Virus record (IMG/VR): IMGVR_UViG_3300045911_000426
Coordinates: 1 to 32,785 of that record
DNA from: a virus
Direction: 5' to 3' (one strand)
Length of the DNA stretch: 32,785 bases
Shown in pieces: positions 22,877 through 31,332 of the stretch. How positions within the stretch are numbered: position 1 is the first letter of the stretch; every line of letters starts with the position of its first letter. Made by a program: the position numbers and the translations under genes. The notes below the pieces were generated by a model that was not told the origin of the DNA, searched no databases, and was given only the letters and a program-made list of their open reading frames with translations.

Positions 22877-23181
22877 ATTAATTCGTTTTGTATTAGTGAA
22901 ATATATTTATCAAGCGTAGAAGGATTTATAATGTATTCTCCAGGATGTAAGTATAATTTACGACCATAATCTTTCAATATTGTATCTTTAAAGACATTTT
23001 CTATTATTATTCCAAATTTTTCTGATTTATCGGACGAAAACACACTAAGTATTTTAGCACGAAAATTTAGTTTATTTTTTTCTTTTAATTTATAAACAAA
23101 ATGTTTTTCCCATTTTGTGTTTGACTTTAAACATAAATCAGTTATTTGTATGTTATAAGTACAATTTAAAATTATATTCAT
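22873..23181 (-). CDS. Small unknown protein, NELI C-terminal family
   Basis: A 102-aa protein with a strand-rich N-terminus (NIILNCTYNIQITDLCLKSN), KLNFRAKILSVFSSDK, HPGEYIINPSTLD and the tail KYISLIQNELI. It is separated from the main cluster by the fibre gene but has the same strand and the same tail. It overlaps the next gene by 4 nt. Function unknown. Confidence 0.75.
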   Translation of the reverse strand: MNIILNCTYNIQITDLCLKSNTKWEKHFVYKLKEKNKLNFRAKILSVFSSDKSEKFGIIIENVFKDTILKDYGRKLYLHPGEYIINPSTLDKYISLIQNELI

Positions 23182-23317
23182 AGTTATTTAAATAATTACA
23201 ACATAAAATTAATAATAACAAATAAGTTAGTTATTATGAATTATAATAATTAATTTTACTATAGGTTACAAACGTAAAAATAAAAAAGATATATATAGAT
23301 AGAAAAATAATATTAAA
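23182..23317. promoter_or_regulatory. Divergent intergenic region
   Basis: A 136-bp AT-rich gap between the minus-strand NELI gene and the plus-strand collar gene; promoters for both should be here. I see no clear TAnnTTTG box. The plus-strand leader just before the ATG is A-rich without a Shine-Dalgarno sequence. Confidence 0.35.
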
Positions 23318-24226
23318 ATGAAGCGATTAAATTTACATACAGGCGGTCACCCTTTAAGATTAGATGATATTACACATTTACAATCTGGAATAATAGATGC
23401 TTTAAAAGGTATATGTGATGGAATAGGTTTAGGTACAGGTACTTATATATTATCTGGATGTGAGACTGTTACTATTAATCAATCTACACTCAATATGACT
23501 GCTGGATATATATATCATAATGGCATTATATATCCATTTGACGGGATTAATATAATTGGCGTTCCTGTTAGTGCGGCCTATTGGTATATTCAACAACAAG
23601 TTTTATCACCCTCACCCGTAACTTATCAAGATGGTAATACACAGAATGTTCATATTAGGGAAAGATTTCAAATCGGATTTAACCTCTCACCTCCTCCTAA
23701 TTCTATTCAATTGGGACAAATTAGAAGGTTGAAACAAATTGTTGGTTTTACACCGCAACGTGGTATTATTATGTATTCAGGTTCAGTTTCTGATTTTTTT
23801 CCTAATGGATTTGGAAAACCTGGAACGCCTGTAGATGGTTGGGCATTATGTAATGGAAATACACATAGTTTGGTAGGCGGTGGAACAATTACAACCCCGG
23901 ATTTAAGAGGTAGATTTATAGTTGGTTATGATGGTAGAACTTCAAACCCAGGTAATGGGATTTGGGATCCTGTATATAATAATATAAGTCCGACAAACGT
24001 TGGTGGTTCAAAAATGCATACACTTACTATTAATGAAATGCCAGCACATACTCATGGCCAGGGAGTTAGAATTACAGGTGTTGCATCAGGAGTTTCTGGC
24101 AACGGTAGTGATGGAGCAAGAATAACAGGATCAAACACTAACCCTACTGATTCAACAGGTGGAGGACAACCCCACGAAAATAGACCACCTTTTTATGTTT
24201 TAGCGTATATAATGAAACTTTATTAA
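23318..24226 (+). CDS. Phage tail collar-domain fibre protein
   Basis: A 302-aa protein. The collar domain spans about residues 150-205: GIIMYSGSVSDFFPNG, DGWALCNGNTHSL, then TPDLRGRFIVGYDG, the hallmark of PF07484. The C-terminal head follows with NEMPAHTHGQG (near 240) and GGQPHENRPPFYVLAYIMKL at the end, the usual termination of collar fibres. The N-terminal 140 residues (HTGGHPLRLDDITHLQSGI) probably attach it to the baseplate or to another fibre. A short-fibre or receptor-contact role in the virion is expected. First gene of the second plus-strand virion operon. Confidence 0.9.
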   Translation: MKRLNLHTGGHPLRLDDITHLQSGIIDALKGICDGIGLGTGTYILSGCETVTINQSTLNMTAGYIYHNGIIYPFDGINIIGVPVSAAYWYIQQQVLSPSPVTYQDGNTQNVHIRERFQIGFNLSPPPNSIQLGQIRRLKQIVGFTPQRGIIMYSGSVSDFFPNGFGKPGTPVDGWALCNGNTHSLVGGGTITTPDLRGRFIVGYDGRTSNPGNGIWDPVYNNISPTNVGGSKMHTLTINEMPAHTHGQGVRITGVASGVSGNGSDGARITGSNTNPTDSTGGGQPHENRPPFYVLAYIMKLY

Positions 24227-24261
24227 ACTTACAATAATTATATAAATTATATATTATATAA

Positions 24262-24921
24262 ATGATATTAAATTCTAACCAATTAAAATTAGATATAAAA
24301 GCGCAAGATAGGCTTAGAAGATGGTTTGCAGAAAGGAACAATCCACATAATATACAAATTACTTGTGTAGGTTTAGGTGATTCAGATATTGATTATGAAT
24401 TGGCAGGGAGAAGTAATACAATACAAAACTTAGCAGCTCCTTATGATACACCTACTATTAAACATCATTTGGTGTATAGTGGGTTAGTTAATAATATTAC
24501 AGGTAAAATAACTTTATTTTTAAGAAGAGTAACTAGTAATGGTATTGTACAAAGTTTATATGGATATCCACCTACTTTAGCTTTTACTAGTGGAGTTATT
24601 CCTCCTACATTAGCAAATGGATATGATTTTTCAGTTATTTCTTTTGATAATTCATTAATTACAAGAGAAGGTTTTGTAGGTTTTTTACAAACATTACCAG
24701 ATAATTATTTAGATTCTAATAATGTTCAACAAAGATTAAATGAACAATATACATATGATATAGTAAATTTGCCTACAAATTGGGAATTTATTATTGATCA
24801 TGTTAATAATTCTTTTTTATTAGCTAAACCAGATAATTATGTATTTCAAAACACTTCTGGTTTAATTAAAGTTAAAGGGAACGATTCTGGTTTAAGTAAA
24901 ACAATTATTTTTAATATATAA
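24262..24921 (+). CDS. Probable virion protein of unknown position
   Basis: A 219-aa protein. It begins ILNSNQLKLDIKAQDRLRRW and continues ITCVGLGDSDIDYELAG, then a strand-rich body (KITLFLRRVTSNG) and ends DSGLSKTIIFNI. It lies 35 bp after the collar fibre and 2 bp before the next long virion gene, implying coupled expression. No motif recognised; a tail or fibre-associated role is inferred from context. Confidence 0.6.
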   Translation: MILNSNQLKLDIKAQDRLRRWFAERNNPHNIQITCVGLGDSDIDYELAGRSNTIQNLAAPYDTPTIKHHLVYSGLVNNITGKITLFLRRVTSNGIVQSLYGYPPTLAFTSGVIPPTLANGYDFSVISFDNSLITREGFVGFLQTLPDNYLDSNNVQQRLNEQYTYDIVNLPTNWEFIIDHVNNSFLLAKPDNYVFQNTSGLIKVKGNDSGLSKTIIFNI

Positions 24922-24923
24922 AA

Positions 24924-26318
24924 ATGGGAGTTATTAGTTATAACAATTGGCCTGTAGATACAGTACATGATTTTGCCACTGGTCCGAAAACATATAATGA
25001 TTTTTATTTAAATGTTACTAGTCCGTTTAATGCAAATGGTACTACTTTAGCTAGTACAGAAGATTTGCCAGGATCAGAAAATCAAAGAGGTTTCCAAACT
25101 CGTATGATTTTAAACGGTACTTTTAAAGATGGGCCTAGTATAAATATGCCTCCTACATTTGTAAATTATTATAAAACAAATACTCCTCTTCCGACAAGTT
25201 ATCCAGTTACAAGAAAAAAAACTCAAGATCTAGATACAGTTTGGAGAGGAATCTTTGGATCGAATTATCCTTATCCTTTTACTATTAATAATGTTGGTAC
25301 ACATTATTTAGCTTTTTATTTATTTAATTTCCCTAATCAAAAAGGAGATAGACTTCCACAAAATTATGTAACTAAATTTATAAAAGGATGGAGAGTATTT
25401 CAACAAGCTATTCCTATTACTAGATTTGGCCCTTCTAATACAATTATAGCTAATAATACACAAATTGCTAATTTATCAAATTTAGACGCTTCACAAAATC
25501 ATCAGTTTAATAAAGGATTAAATAGAGGTGACGAGGTTGCTTCATCTTGGCAGATATTAGTACAAAATAATAATAATCAATATGTAACTGCTACGCCAGG
25601 AGTTGATTATAATTTAATAACAGGTAATTTATTTAACGATACTATTATTGTTCAATTTCTTTTAGGAGGTTCACAATCTAAAAATTATAGGATTATTAAT
25701 ACTGCTAGTGGATATACTAGTGCTAATAATCCTTGGGGACCTGTTATTCCTTATACACATTCTTTGCCTGAAGGGCAAGTAGATACAGGTACTATATTAC
25801 TTACAGATAATACAGTAACTAATAACACCGCCCAAGCAATAGTTAACGTTAATGTTACTCCAAATGGGACAACGACAACTGTTGAAGATACTATAGTTCT
25901 TCCAACAGTAAACCCTGTTGTTACTCCAGTTAATGCTTTTAATAATACTGTAGTATCTCTTTCTCCTTTAACTGGAATAGAAAACTTTCAAGTATCTGTT
26001 GGTCCTACATTAAATACAACATCAGCTAGTTTTAGTAGACAAACAACTGTTACAGTGGGAAACAATCCCCCAACAGTAACGACTGTAGACATGGCAGCAA
26101 ATTATACCACTAATGATTGGTTAAATGAAATTGGGAATCGTTGTTCTATAAGATGTGTGGTGCGTATAGGCAATCAAATAATACAACAATATAACGGGTT
26201 TGGTCCTCATGTATTTACATTACCCGCTGGTAATTATAATGTAGGATATGAAATAAGACCATTGATCAACTACACTGACATTGTTATGCTCGGACCTCCT
26301 GATCAATTAAGTTTTTAA
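24924..26318 (+). CDS. Probable virion structural protein
   Basis: A 464-aa protein, low in charge and rich in N, T and P. The first half contains aromatic motifs (FINNVGTHYLAFYLFNFPNQ-like segment near residue 125). The second half is a series of strands with T/V-rich runs (VNVNVTPNGTTTTVEDTIVL) and PAGNYNVGYEIRPLINYTD near the end, all typical of beta-solenoid or Ig-like tail proteins. Its start is 2 bp after the previous stop. Not recognised at family level; assigned as structural from composition and neighbours. Confidence 0.6.
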   Translation: MGVISYNNWPVDTVHDFATGPKTYNDFYLNVTSPFNANGTTLASTEDLPGSENQRGFQTRMILNGTFKDGPSINMPPTFVNYYKTNTPLPTSYPVTRKKTQDLDTVWRGIFGSNYPYPFTINNVGTHYLAFYLFNFPNQKGDRLPQNYVTKFIKGWRVFQQAIPITRFGPSNTIIANNTQIANLSNLDASQNHQFNKGLNRGDEVASSWQILVQNNNNQYVTATPGVDYNLITGNLFNDTIIVQFLLGGSQSKNYRIINTASGYTSANNPWGPVIPYTHSLPEGQVDTGTILLTDNTVTNNTAQAIVNVNVTPNGTTTTVEDTIVLPTVNPVVTPVNAFNNTVVSLSPLTGIENFQVSVGPTLNTTSASFSRQTTVTVGNNPPTVTTVDMAANYTTNDWLNEIGNRCSIRCVVRIGNQIIQQYNGFGPHVFTLPAGNYNVGYEIRPLINYTDIVMLGPPDQLSF

Positions 26319-26389
26319 AAAATAACTAATAAAATATTCAACAATAAAGATTTTTAGTATTTTAATAAAAAATATAGAAACTAATTATA

Positions 26390-28951
26390 ATGTCAAATAT
26401 AATAAATATTTCCAATAATAATCAAAACAATTATCAACAAGTAATTGTTAATAATGTTCCGGTTGCTAATCCAGAAGATTTGAAATTTTCATTAACTCAA
26501 AATTCAACTATTTTTGGAAATGATATAATTTTAGACCAAGTATTTCCCCCTATGTTATATCATGGTGGAAATCCAATTGTTGATCCTGGACAAATACAAA
26601 TACATTCTTGTGATATTGTTAATGTTAATGTAACAGATATAGAAACATTATCAGGAAATAGAACTAAAGGGATATATGAATTAAGAAATAGTTTAGAAGC
26701 AACATTAATTAATATTATTTCAGGATCCACTACTCAATTAGAAATAGATACTCCTTTTAATTTACCAGTAGGTAGTTATATTGAAATACATGCTCCTTCA
26801 GGTGGTAATATTAATGGAATGCCATTTGGTGTATATAAAATTGTTTCAACCGCTTCTTCTCCTACTTATACAGTTTTTGATATTGATTTTGATAGTTCAT
26901 TAACTACTTTATCTTATACTGGTATTATTAATATAAGACAATTTGAATATTTTTGGGATGAAGTATATACTACTCCTTTAAGAGTATATGCATCAGTAGA
27001 TACTACAGTTTCTAATCCAAATTTAGGAGAATTTAAAGTTATTAATAATAATTCTAATCAAATTGTTGTACCTATAAGCGATCCTAATATAGTTCCTAAA
27101 ATTGGAGATAGTTTAGTAATTCAAAGATTTTTTTCTACTTATCCAGTACAAGTAGGATCTTCTACTGACGGATTTAATAACTTTAAAAATTACAGCCAAT
27201 CAGAAACATACGTTTTTAAAATAGAAAATGTATCTGCAATTAATAATCCATTACCGTTACCAACACCTTATACAGAATACACTTTAACATTAGATAAAAG
27301 TTTTAAGCCGATATTGACAGAAACCTATATGTTAGTTTTATTAAACAGAGAAGGGTCAACGGTTAATAGAGAATTATTAACAGATACTTGGCAATTAAAA
27401 GAAGTAAATCGTCAACAATTATTAGGAGATCCGTATGAATATACAGGAGTATTAGATTTTCCAGGTAGAACTAATTATCTTAATTATAGGGGAGCTGAAT
27501 TATTAGGAGTTAAAGAATTATTAAGTGGTATTATTAATCCGGAAAAAACACCTTTTATTATTTTAGATTATTCAAAAGAAATAAAAGATAGAATATATAG
27601 TGGATTAGGGAAATTTGAAATACATTTACCTTGTGTATTAATAGATGGTGAAAAGACTCCTGTTATATTAACAAACATTGATCCGTTTAATACTGGTTCG
27701 TGGATATTGACTGATGTTAATGGAGTTAATAAATACAGCGCGTTGTATTTAAAATATTCTAATAATACAGCGCGAGTAGGTTGGGTATTTTATGATTTGC
27801 GAATTGCCGTTATAGATGATGCTGAACTAGCAACTGCTTTATCATATAATAGTAATAGAAATTATACCTTAGCACCATTGCAAATAAGCAATGCTAATAA
27901 TGCTAGTAGACCTACACCAACTAATCCAGTATTAATTTCTAATATTGATATTTCTAGTAAAATAATTACAACTGTTGGTAATCATAATTTAGAAACAGGC
28001 GATCAGGTTATTATTAATGGGGTTTTAGGTACTGCAGAAGCTAATACTTCTCCAGGAAGTTATTATTATGTTAACGTATTATCTAACAATACTTTTGAAT
28101 TATTTGTAGATAATTTATTAACAATTCCAGTTAATATAACCAATCAATATTTAGGAGGTGGTATAGTAGCTGGTACAAGATTACCATATGAATATTTTAT
28201 AACTTATAGATTAAAAGGGAAACATTATGCTACAGCTCCTTATTCTAAAGTAGTTCCTTTTAATTTTTCTTATCAAGGAGCTGTTAGTAGTAATCCTTCT
28301 GCAGATGTAACTATACAATTTAATGCATTAACTCATTTAATAGATGTAAATAATTCCGAAGGATTTGATGCCGATCATTATGAAGTAATAATAGGTAAAT
28401 ATACCCAATCACAAACAAATTTATATACTCCAGTGAGTATTGAAGATGTTGTAGTTTTAGGTAATGAAACATTAAAAGATCTTTCCGGGGTACAAAACCC
28501 AACACATTCTAAGACATATAGAAAGTCTTATTATGATTCATTAGTATCATTAGCTAATTCTTTAACTAATAATAACCCAGCTAATCCAAAATATGATTTA
28601 TATAATGTTAATAGTCAAAAAATATATCAAGTAACTAATTTGCCAGAAACATTATATACTGGTAATGGAGACTGGTTATTAGGGATTGTAAGTTATCAAG
28701 AAGCAGCCACAAAATATACTGCCACATTTGAATTTACAATTCCGGCAAATAAATGGAATAGTACTTTAAACCCAAGCTATAAACCTGGCGAACCTTTAAT
28801 ACCATATCAATTAATTTCAGAAATAGAATTATTAGTTAAAGATATGTCAGGAAGCTTAATAGATACACCTTATATTTATAGTAAAGTCAACCCACCAATT
28901 AAAAAAACTAACACTAACGATTTAATAATTAGTATACAATTAGATTTTTAA
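26390..28951 (+). CDS. Large virion/tail protein with FCCH-like module
   Basis: An 853-aa protein. Residues about 527-588 hold VGNHNLETGDQVIINGVLGT, then NNTFELFVDN and GGGIVAG, the same E1 FCCH-like module found twice in the 1517-aa tail protein. The flanks are strand-rich, with EYFITYRLKGKHYATAPYSK (near 605) and a late ITYDTP-like fibronectin-style region (EIELLVKDMSGSLIDTPYIY near 825). No enzymatic motif. Preceded by a 71-bp gap and followed after 4 bp by a small gene. Likely tail fibre, baseplate or neck component. Confidence 0.65.
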   Translation: MSNIINISNNNQNNYQQVIVNNVPVANPEDLKFSLTQNSTIFGNDIILDQVFPPMLYHGGNPIVDPGQIQIHSCDIVNVNVTDIETLSGNRTKGIYELRNSLEATLINIISGSTTQLEIDTPFNLPVGSYIEIHAPSGGNINGMPFGVYKIVSTASSPTYTVFDIDFDSSLTTLSYTGIINIRQFEYFWDEVYTTPLRVYASVDTTVSNPNLGEFKVINNNSNQIVVPISDPNIVPKIGDSLVIQRFFSTYPVQVGSSTDGFNNFKNYSQSETYVFKIENVSAINNPLPLPTPYTEYTLTLDKSFKPILTETYMLVLLNREGSTVNRELLTDTWQLKEVNRQQLLGDPYEYTGVLDFPGRTNYLNYRGAELLGVKELLSGIINPEKTPFIILDYSKEIKDRIYSGLGKFEIHLPCVLIDGEKTPVILTNIDPFNTGSWILTDVNGVNKYSALYLKYSNNTARVGWVFYDLRIAVIDDAELATALSYNSNRNYTLAPLQISNANNASRPTPTNPVLISNIDISSKIITTVGNHNLETGDQVIINGVLGTAEANTSPGSYYYVNVLSNNTFELFVDNLLTIPVNITNQYLGGGIVAGTRLPYEYFITYRLKGKHYATAPYSKVVPFNFSYQGAVSSNPSADVTIQFNALTHLIDVNNSEGFDADHYEVIIGKYTQSQTNLYTPVSIEDVVVLGNETLKDLSGVQNPTHSKTYRKSYYDSLVSLANSLTNNNPANPKYDLYNVNSQKIYQVTNLPETLYTGNGDWLLGIVSYQEAATKYTATFEFTIPANKWNSTLNPSYKPGEPLIPYQLISEIELLVKDMSGSLIDTPYIYSKVNPPIKKTNTNDLIISIQLDF

Positions 28952-28955
28952 TATT

Positions 28956-29312
28956 ATGACAAAAGAGGAATTTATAGAAATATTAGCTTTAAACAACTAT
29001 ACAGTTAATCCATTATTTGGGTGTTATATAAAAAATAACACCCAAATAAGTTTTTGTTTTTTTATCAAAGGAGATAAAATAGTAGTAGGGAAAGTTAAAT
29101 GGAATAATATTAATTTAAAAGAATTTAAAGAAGTTTCTTTAAGATCTTTTAATCCTGATATGTATAGTTTAATTACTCCTTTAAAACTAAAACAACGACA
29201 ATTAGCGTTAAAACAAAATGCTTTAATTAGACAAAAAAACAAAGAATTACAATCTAAAGGATATGAACCTATAGACTTTGATAACGCTTCACATGAAACA
29301 GATCTATCTTAA
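28956..29312 (+). CDS. Small unknown protein
   Basis: A 118-aa protein. The start TKEEFIEILALNNYTVNPLF resembles a short helix-turn found in many phage accessory proteins. A strand region ISFCFFIKGDKIVVGKVKW is followed by a long basic helix (LKLKQRQLALKQNALIRQKN) and an acidic tail. Coupled to the preceding virion gene (4 bp). It could be a chaperone or small virion factor; nothing decisive. Confidence 0.65.
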   Translation: MTKEEFIEILALNNYTVNPLFGCYIKNNTQISFCFFIKGDKIVVGKVKWNNINLKEFKEVSLRSFNPDMYSLITPLKLKQRQLALKQNALIRQKNKELQSKGYEPIDFDNASHETDLS

Positions 29313-29687
29313 TTAACTATATTTTTGCACTTTTTTTAATAATCCTTTTTCTGTTTTATCGTGAAGGCGAATATTATCATATTCGTCTCTATAACAAAAC
29401 ATTCCTTCATCTATAGATAGATGTACTTGTCCTTGAAACAAAGGTGTTTTCAAATGAAAAGATTGTGGCAATTTGTTTTTAGATAACTTTTCTGATTTTT
29501 CAATTGAATTATTAATATTATCAGTGTTAGTATTTATAGTAGAATTGTTATTTTCAGTCCAATTATCGTTTAAAGCGTTAAGTTTATCTAATTGTTGCAA
29601 AATAACTGATAATGTATTATCATCTATTGAAATAGTTAATTTTTCTTTTAATTTGTTTAAAAGAATAAATCTATTAATTACATCCAT
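29313..29687 (-). CDS. Small unknown protein on the opposite strand
   Basis: A 124-aa frame occupying the whole gap between two plus-strand genes; its stop directly abuts the plus-strand gene ending at 29312. Residues 1-40 are helical (VINRFILLNKLKEKLTISID), a N/T/S-rich linker follows, and the C-terminus reads SFHLKTPLFQGQVHLSIDEG then YDNIRLHDKTEKGLLKKVQK, which looks like a folded beta-alpha domain. The competing plus-strand frame here is hydrophobic and looks like an antisense shadow. Function unknown. Confidence 0.6.
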   Translation of the reverse strand: MDVINRFILLNKLKEKLTISIDDNTLSVILQQLDKLNALNDNWTENNNSTINTNTDNINNSIEKSEKLSKNKLPQSFHLKTPLFQGQVHLSIDEGMFCYRDEYDNIRLHDKTEKGLLKKVQKYS

Positions 29688-29742
29688 TGTTTTTAATTTC
29701 TATTTACTTTAAATTTAATTTACAATAAAGAGAAAAACAATA

Positions 29743-30123
29743 ATGCCTATTCCTGCTAAGCCTAAAATAAGAAAAAACTGTGCAAATTGCGGAAAAGAAT
29801 TTTTCGTTAGGCCTTGTAAACATTTTAAATATAAGGCAAAGTTTTGCTCAAATAGATGTAAATGGGATTATAAAAAGAAAATCCCATCAAAAAGAAGAAC
29901 ACCAAGAGAGAAAATAATATTATGTACATGCAGTAATGTTTTTTGTAAAAAACAATTTTATTTAAAACCTTATCAATTAAATGTACGTTTGCGAAAAAGT
30001 CCTAATATATTTTGCTCACATAAATGTTTTTTATATTTCAGGACAAAAAAATATCAATTAGATATTGAAAGATTAAGACAAGTACAACAAATAAAAGAAC
30101 AAAGACGTATTTGGAGATTGTGA
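29743..30123 (+). CDS. Double zinc-finger protein
   Basis: A 126-aa basic protein with two similar Cys modules. The first is NCANCGKEF...FCSNRC (C13, C16, C35, C39); the second is CTCSNVFCKKQF...FCSHKC (C61/C63, C68, C91, C95). The pattern CxxC-x(n)-FCSxxC resembles MYM/TRASH-type or HNH-associated zinc fingers that bind nucleic acid. No nuclease residues are seen. It stands 55 bp after the start of the opposite-strand gene and just ahead of the hairpin array. A DNA- or RNA-binding regulator is plausible but not shown. Confidence 0.7.
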   Translation: MPIPAKPKIRKNCANCGKEFFVRPCKHFKYKAKFCSNRCKWDYKKKIPSKRRTPREKIILCTCSNVFCKKQFYLKPYQLNVRLRKSPNIFCSHKCFLYFRTKKYQLDIERLRQVQQIKEQRRIWRL

Positions 30124-30303
30124 ACTACCTAAAATTTAAAAAATTATAGGCTTCCTGCAAAATTTAATTTGCAATACATTAGTGCTTATTACTAATGGCT
30201 CGTTCACAGAAGCAAGTTGGTTGTATTGATAATAACTTATCAATAACTAAACCAGTATAACAATTACAATATTGTAATTCATATTCTATTTACCTCGAAT
30301 ATG
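30124..30303 (+). ncRNA. Tandem hairpin array (candidate structured RNA or origin)
   Basis: Six hairpin-forming inverted repeats stand in a row. Arms: CCTAAAATT / AATTATAGG (30128-30150, one mismatch, a relic of the recurrent element); TGCAAA / TTTGCA (30156-30173); CATTAGT / ACTAATG (30177-30197); TATTGATAA / TTATCAATA (30224-30245, 4-nt loop); the perfect 18-bp palindrome AATTACAAT-ATTGTAATT (30262-30279); CATATTC / GAATATG (30280-30303). No open frame covers it. Candidates: a structured non-coding RNA, a replication origin ahead of the recombination genes, or an operator series. No tRNA could be folded. Confidence 0.5.
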
Positions 30304-30394
30304 GAAGGTTTTACATATATAAAAATAATATAATTTTAAAACAATAACTAAATTATTTATACTTTTTTTTTAAAAAAATATACCCAAATTTATT

Positions 30395-30437
30395 CTAAAA
30401 GCTAAAGATTTTTAGGTTTTCTTTGAGAGCTTTATAA
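30395..30437 (+). repeat. Recurrent hairpin element, copy 6, abutting a start codon
   Basis: CTAAAAG / TTTTTAG stem with the usual 7-nt loop (30395-30416) and the tail TTTTCTTTGAGAGCTTTATAA running directly into the ATG at 30438. Because the tail touches the start codon, a pure terminator role does not explain this copy; it would lie in the leader mRNA. Confidence 0.65.
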
Positions 30438-30887
30438 ATGAGTATTATTAAACAACCACAAAGATATTTGGCGTTAGATTTAAAAGAAGGATCTAATGCT
30501 GTAGTACATTTTCTACCTATGAAAAAAAAACTTATAGGAATTCAATTAGAATTAGATCCTAAATTAAACATTTTAAACCCTAAAATAAGTTTAGAAAACA
30601 TTGGGGTTACCGAGCGCAAAAAAGTTGAATTATTTGTAGAAAAGATAATTGATAAAGTGATTACAAAAGGTAATATATACACTTTATATAGTTATTTATT
30701 CTTATATAAACGCGGCAAATTTTACTTATTATCTGTTAGTTATAACAATTACTCTTTAGCATATTCTACCGTGGTGGAAATTGCTAAAGAATTAGGATTA
30801 AATTATCTTTTACCACAATGGAAGGGTATTTACACTAAACAAAAACTATTCTCTTTTATAGAAGATATTTTTGTACAAAAATTATAG
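30438..30887 (+). CDS. Unknown protein upstream of the ssDNA-binding protein
   Basis: A 149-aa protein with strands LALDLKEGSNAVVHFLP and IGIQLELDPKLNILN, a helix ERKKVELFVEKIIDKVI, then KFYLLSVSYNNYSL and a C-terminal helix pair ending SFIEDIFVQKL. Its start directly follows a hairpin element. Position ahead of the gp32-like and recombinase genes suggests a replication or recombination accessory role, but no family is recognised. Confidence 0.6.
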   Translation: MSIIKQPQRYLALDLKEGSNAVVHFLPMKKKLIGIQLELDPKLNILNPKISLENIGVTERKKVELFVEKIIDKVITKGNIYTLYSYLFLYKRGKFYLLSVSYNNYSLAYSTVVEIAKELGLNYLLPQWKGIYTKQKLFSFIEDIFVQKL

Positions 30888-30915
30888 ATTTTAACTATTT
30901 ACTATTGATATTTGT

Positions 30916-31011
30916 ATTATTATTTTACATATTTACTATAACTTTTATTATTTAATTTTTTATTTATTTTTTTTACTTTTTATTTATTATTTACTTTTTA
31001 TTTTTATTATT
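30916..31011 (+). promoter_or_regulatory. G-free, T-rich leader 1
   Basis: Ninety-six bases without a single G on the plus strand, up to the ATG at 31012, mainly T with scattered A and a few C. The mRNA leader would be an unstructured U-rich tract, in contrast to the A-rich leaders elsewhere in the window. Confidence 0.6.
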
Positions 31012-31266
31012 ATGAATTCTACTATTAACGATCTTATAGTTTCCTATAAAAAAGAATTAGGAAATTTAACTTTCAGAGCAAACAAAGTTAATTATCGTAA
31101 CAAACCGCCTCGTTTGCCTAAAAACCCCACTGAATCGACCTTATCGGGTTATAGAAAAAGATTAGCCAATTGGACTAAAGTTTTGATTCAACTTGAAAAA
31201 GAGAGAAAGCAACTTTCTATTAAAGAAGGTGAAAATCTTTTGCAAAAAATCTCTTCTCATAATTAA
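31012..31266 (+). CDS. Small basic protein of unknown function
   Basis: An 84-aa basic protein: NSTINDLIVSYKKELGNLTF, then YRNKPPRLPKNPTESTLSGY and a long helix RKRLANWTKVLIQLEKERKQ. Lies between two G-free leaders and ahead of the ssDNA-binding protein. Could be a nucleic-acid-associated factor (for example a loader or late-transcription helper), but no signature supports a specific role. Confidence 0.65.
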   Translation: MNSTINDLIVSYKKELGNLTFRANKVNYRNKPPRLPKNPTESTLSGYRKRLANWTKVLIQLEKERKQLSIKEGENLLQKISSHN

Positions 31267-31332
31267 TCAATTTTTTTTTTAATTTTTTTATTTTATATTT
31301 TTTTTATTTATTAACTTTTAATTTTTTATCCA
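31267..31332 (+). promoter_or_regulatory. G-free, T-rich leader 2 (ssDNA-binding protein gene)
   Basis: Sixty-six bases without G between the stop of the 31012 gene and the ATG of the gp32-like gene. T4 gp32 represses its own translation by binding an AU-rich unstructured leader next to a pseudoknot; this leader has the unstructured AU character, though no pseudoknot is evident. Confidence 0.55.

Noticed and set aside
29473-29712. Plus-strand 79-codon frame rich in hydrophobic residues
   Set aside because: It is antisense to the charged minus-strand gene at 29313-29687, and its composition is what the complement of a Lys/Glu/Asn-rich gene produces.
30160-30300. Possible tRNA in the hairpin region
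   Set aside because: No T-loop GTTCRAnYC with a 5-bp stem, no acceptor stem pairing and no CCA-compatible end could be found on either strand.
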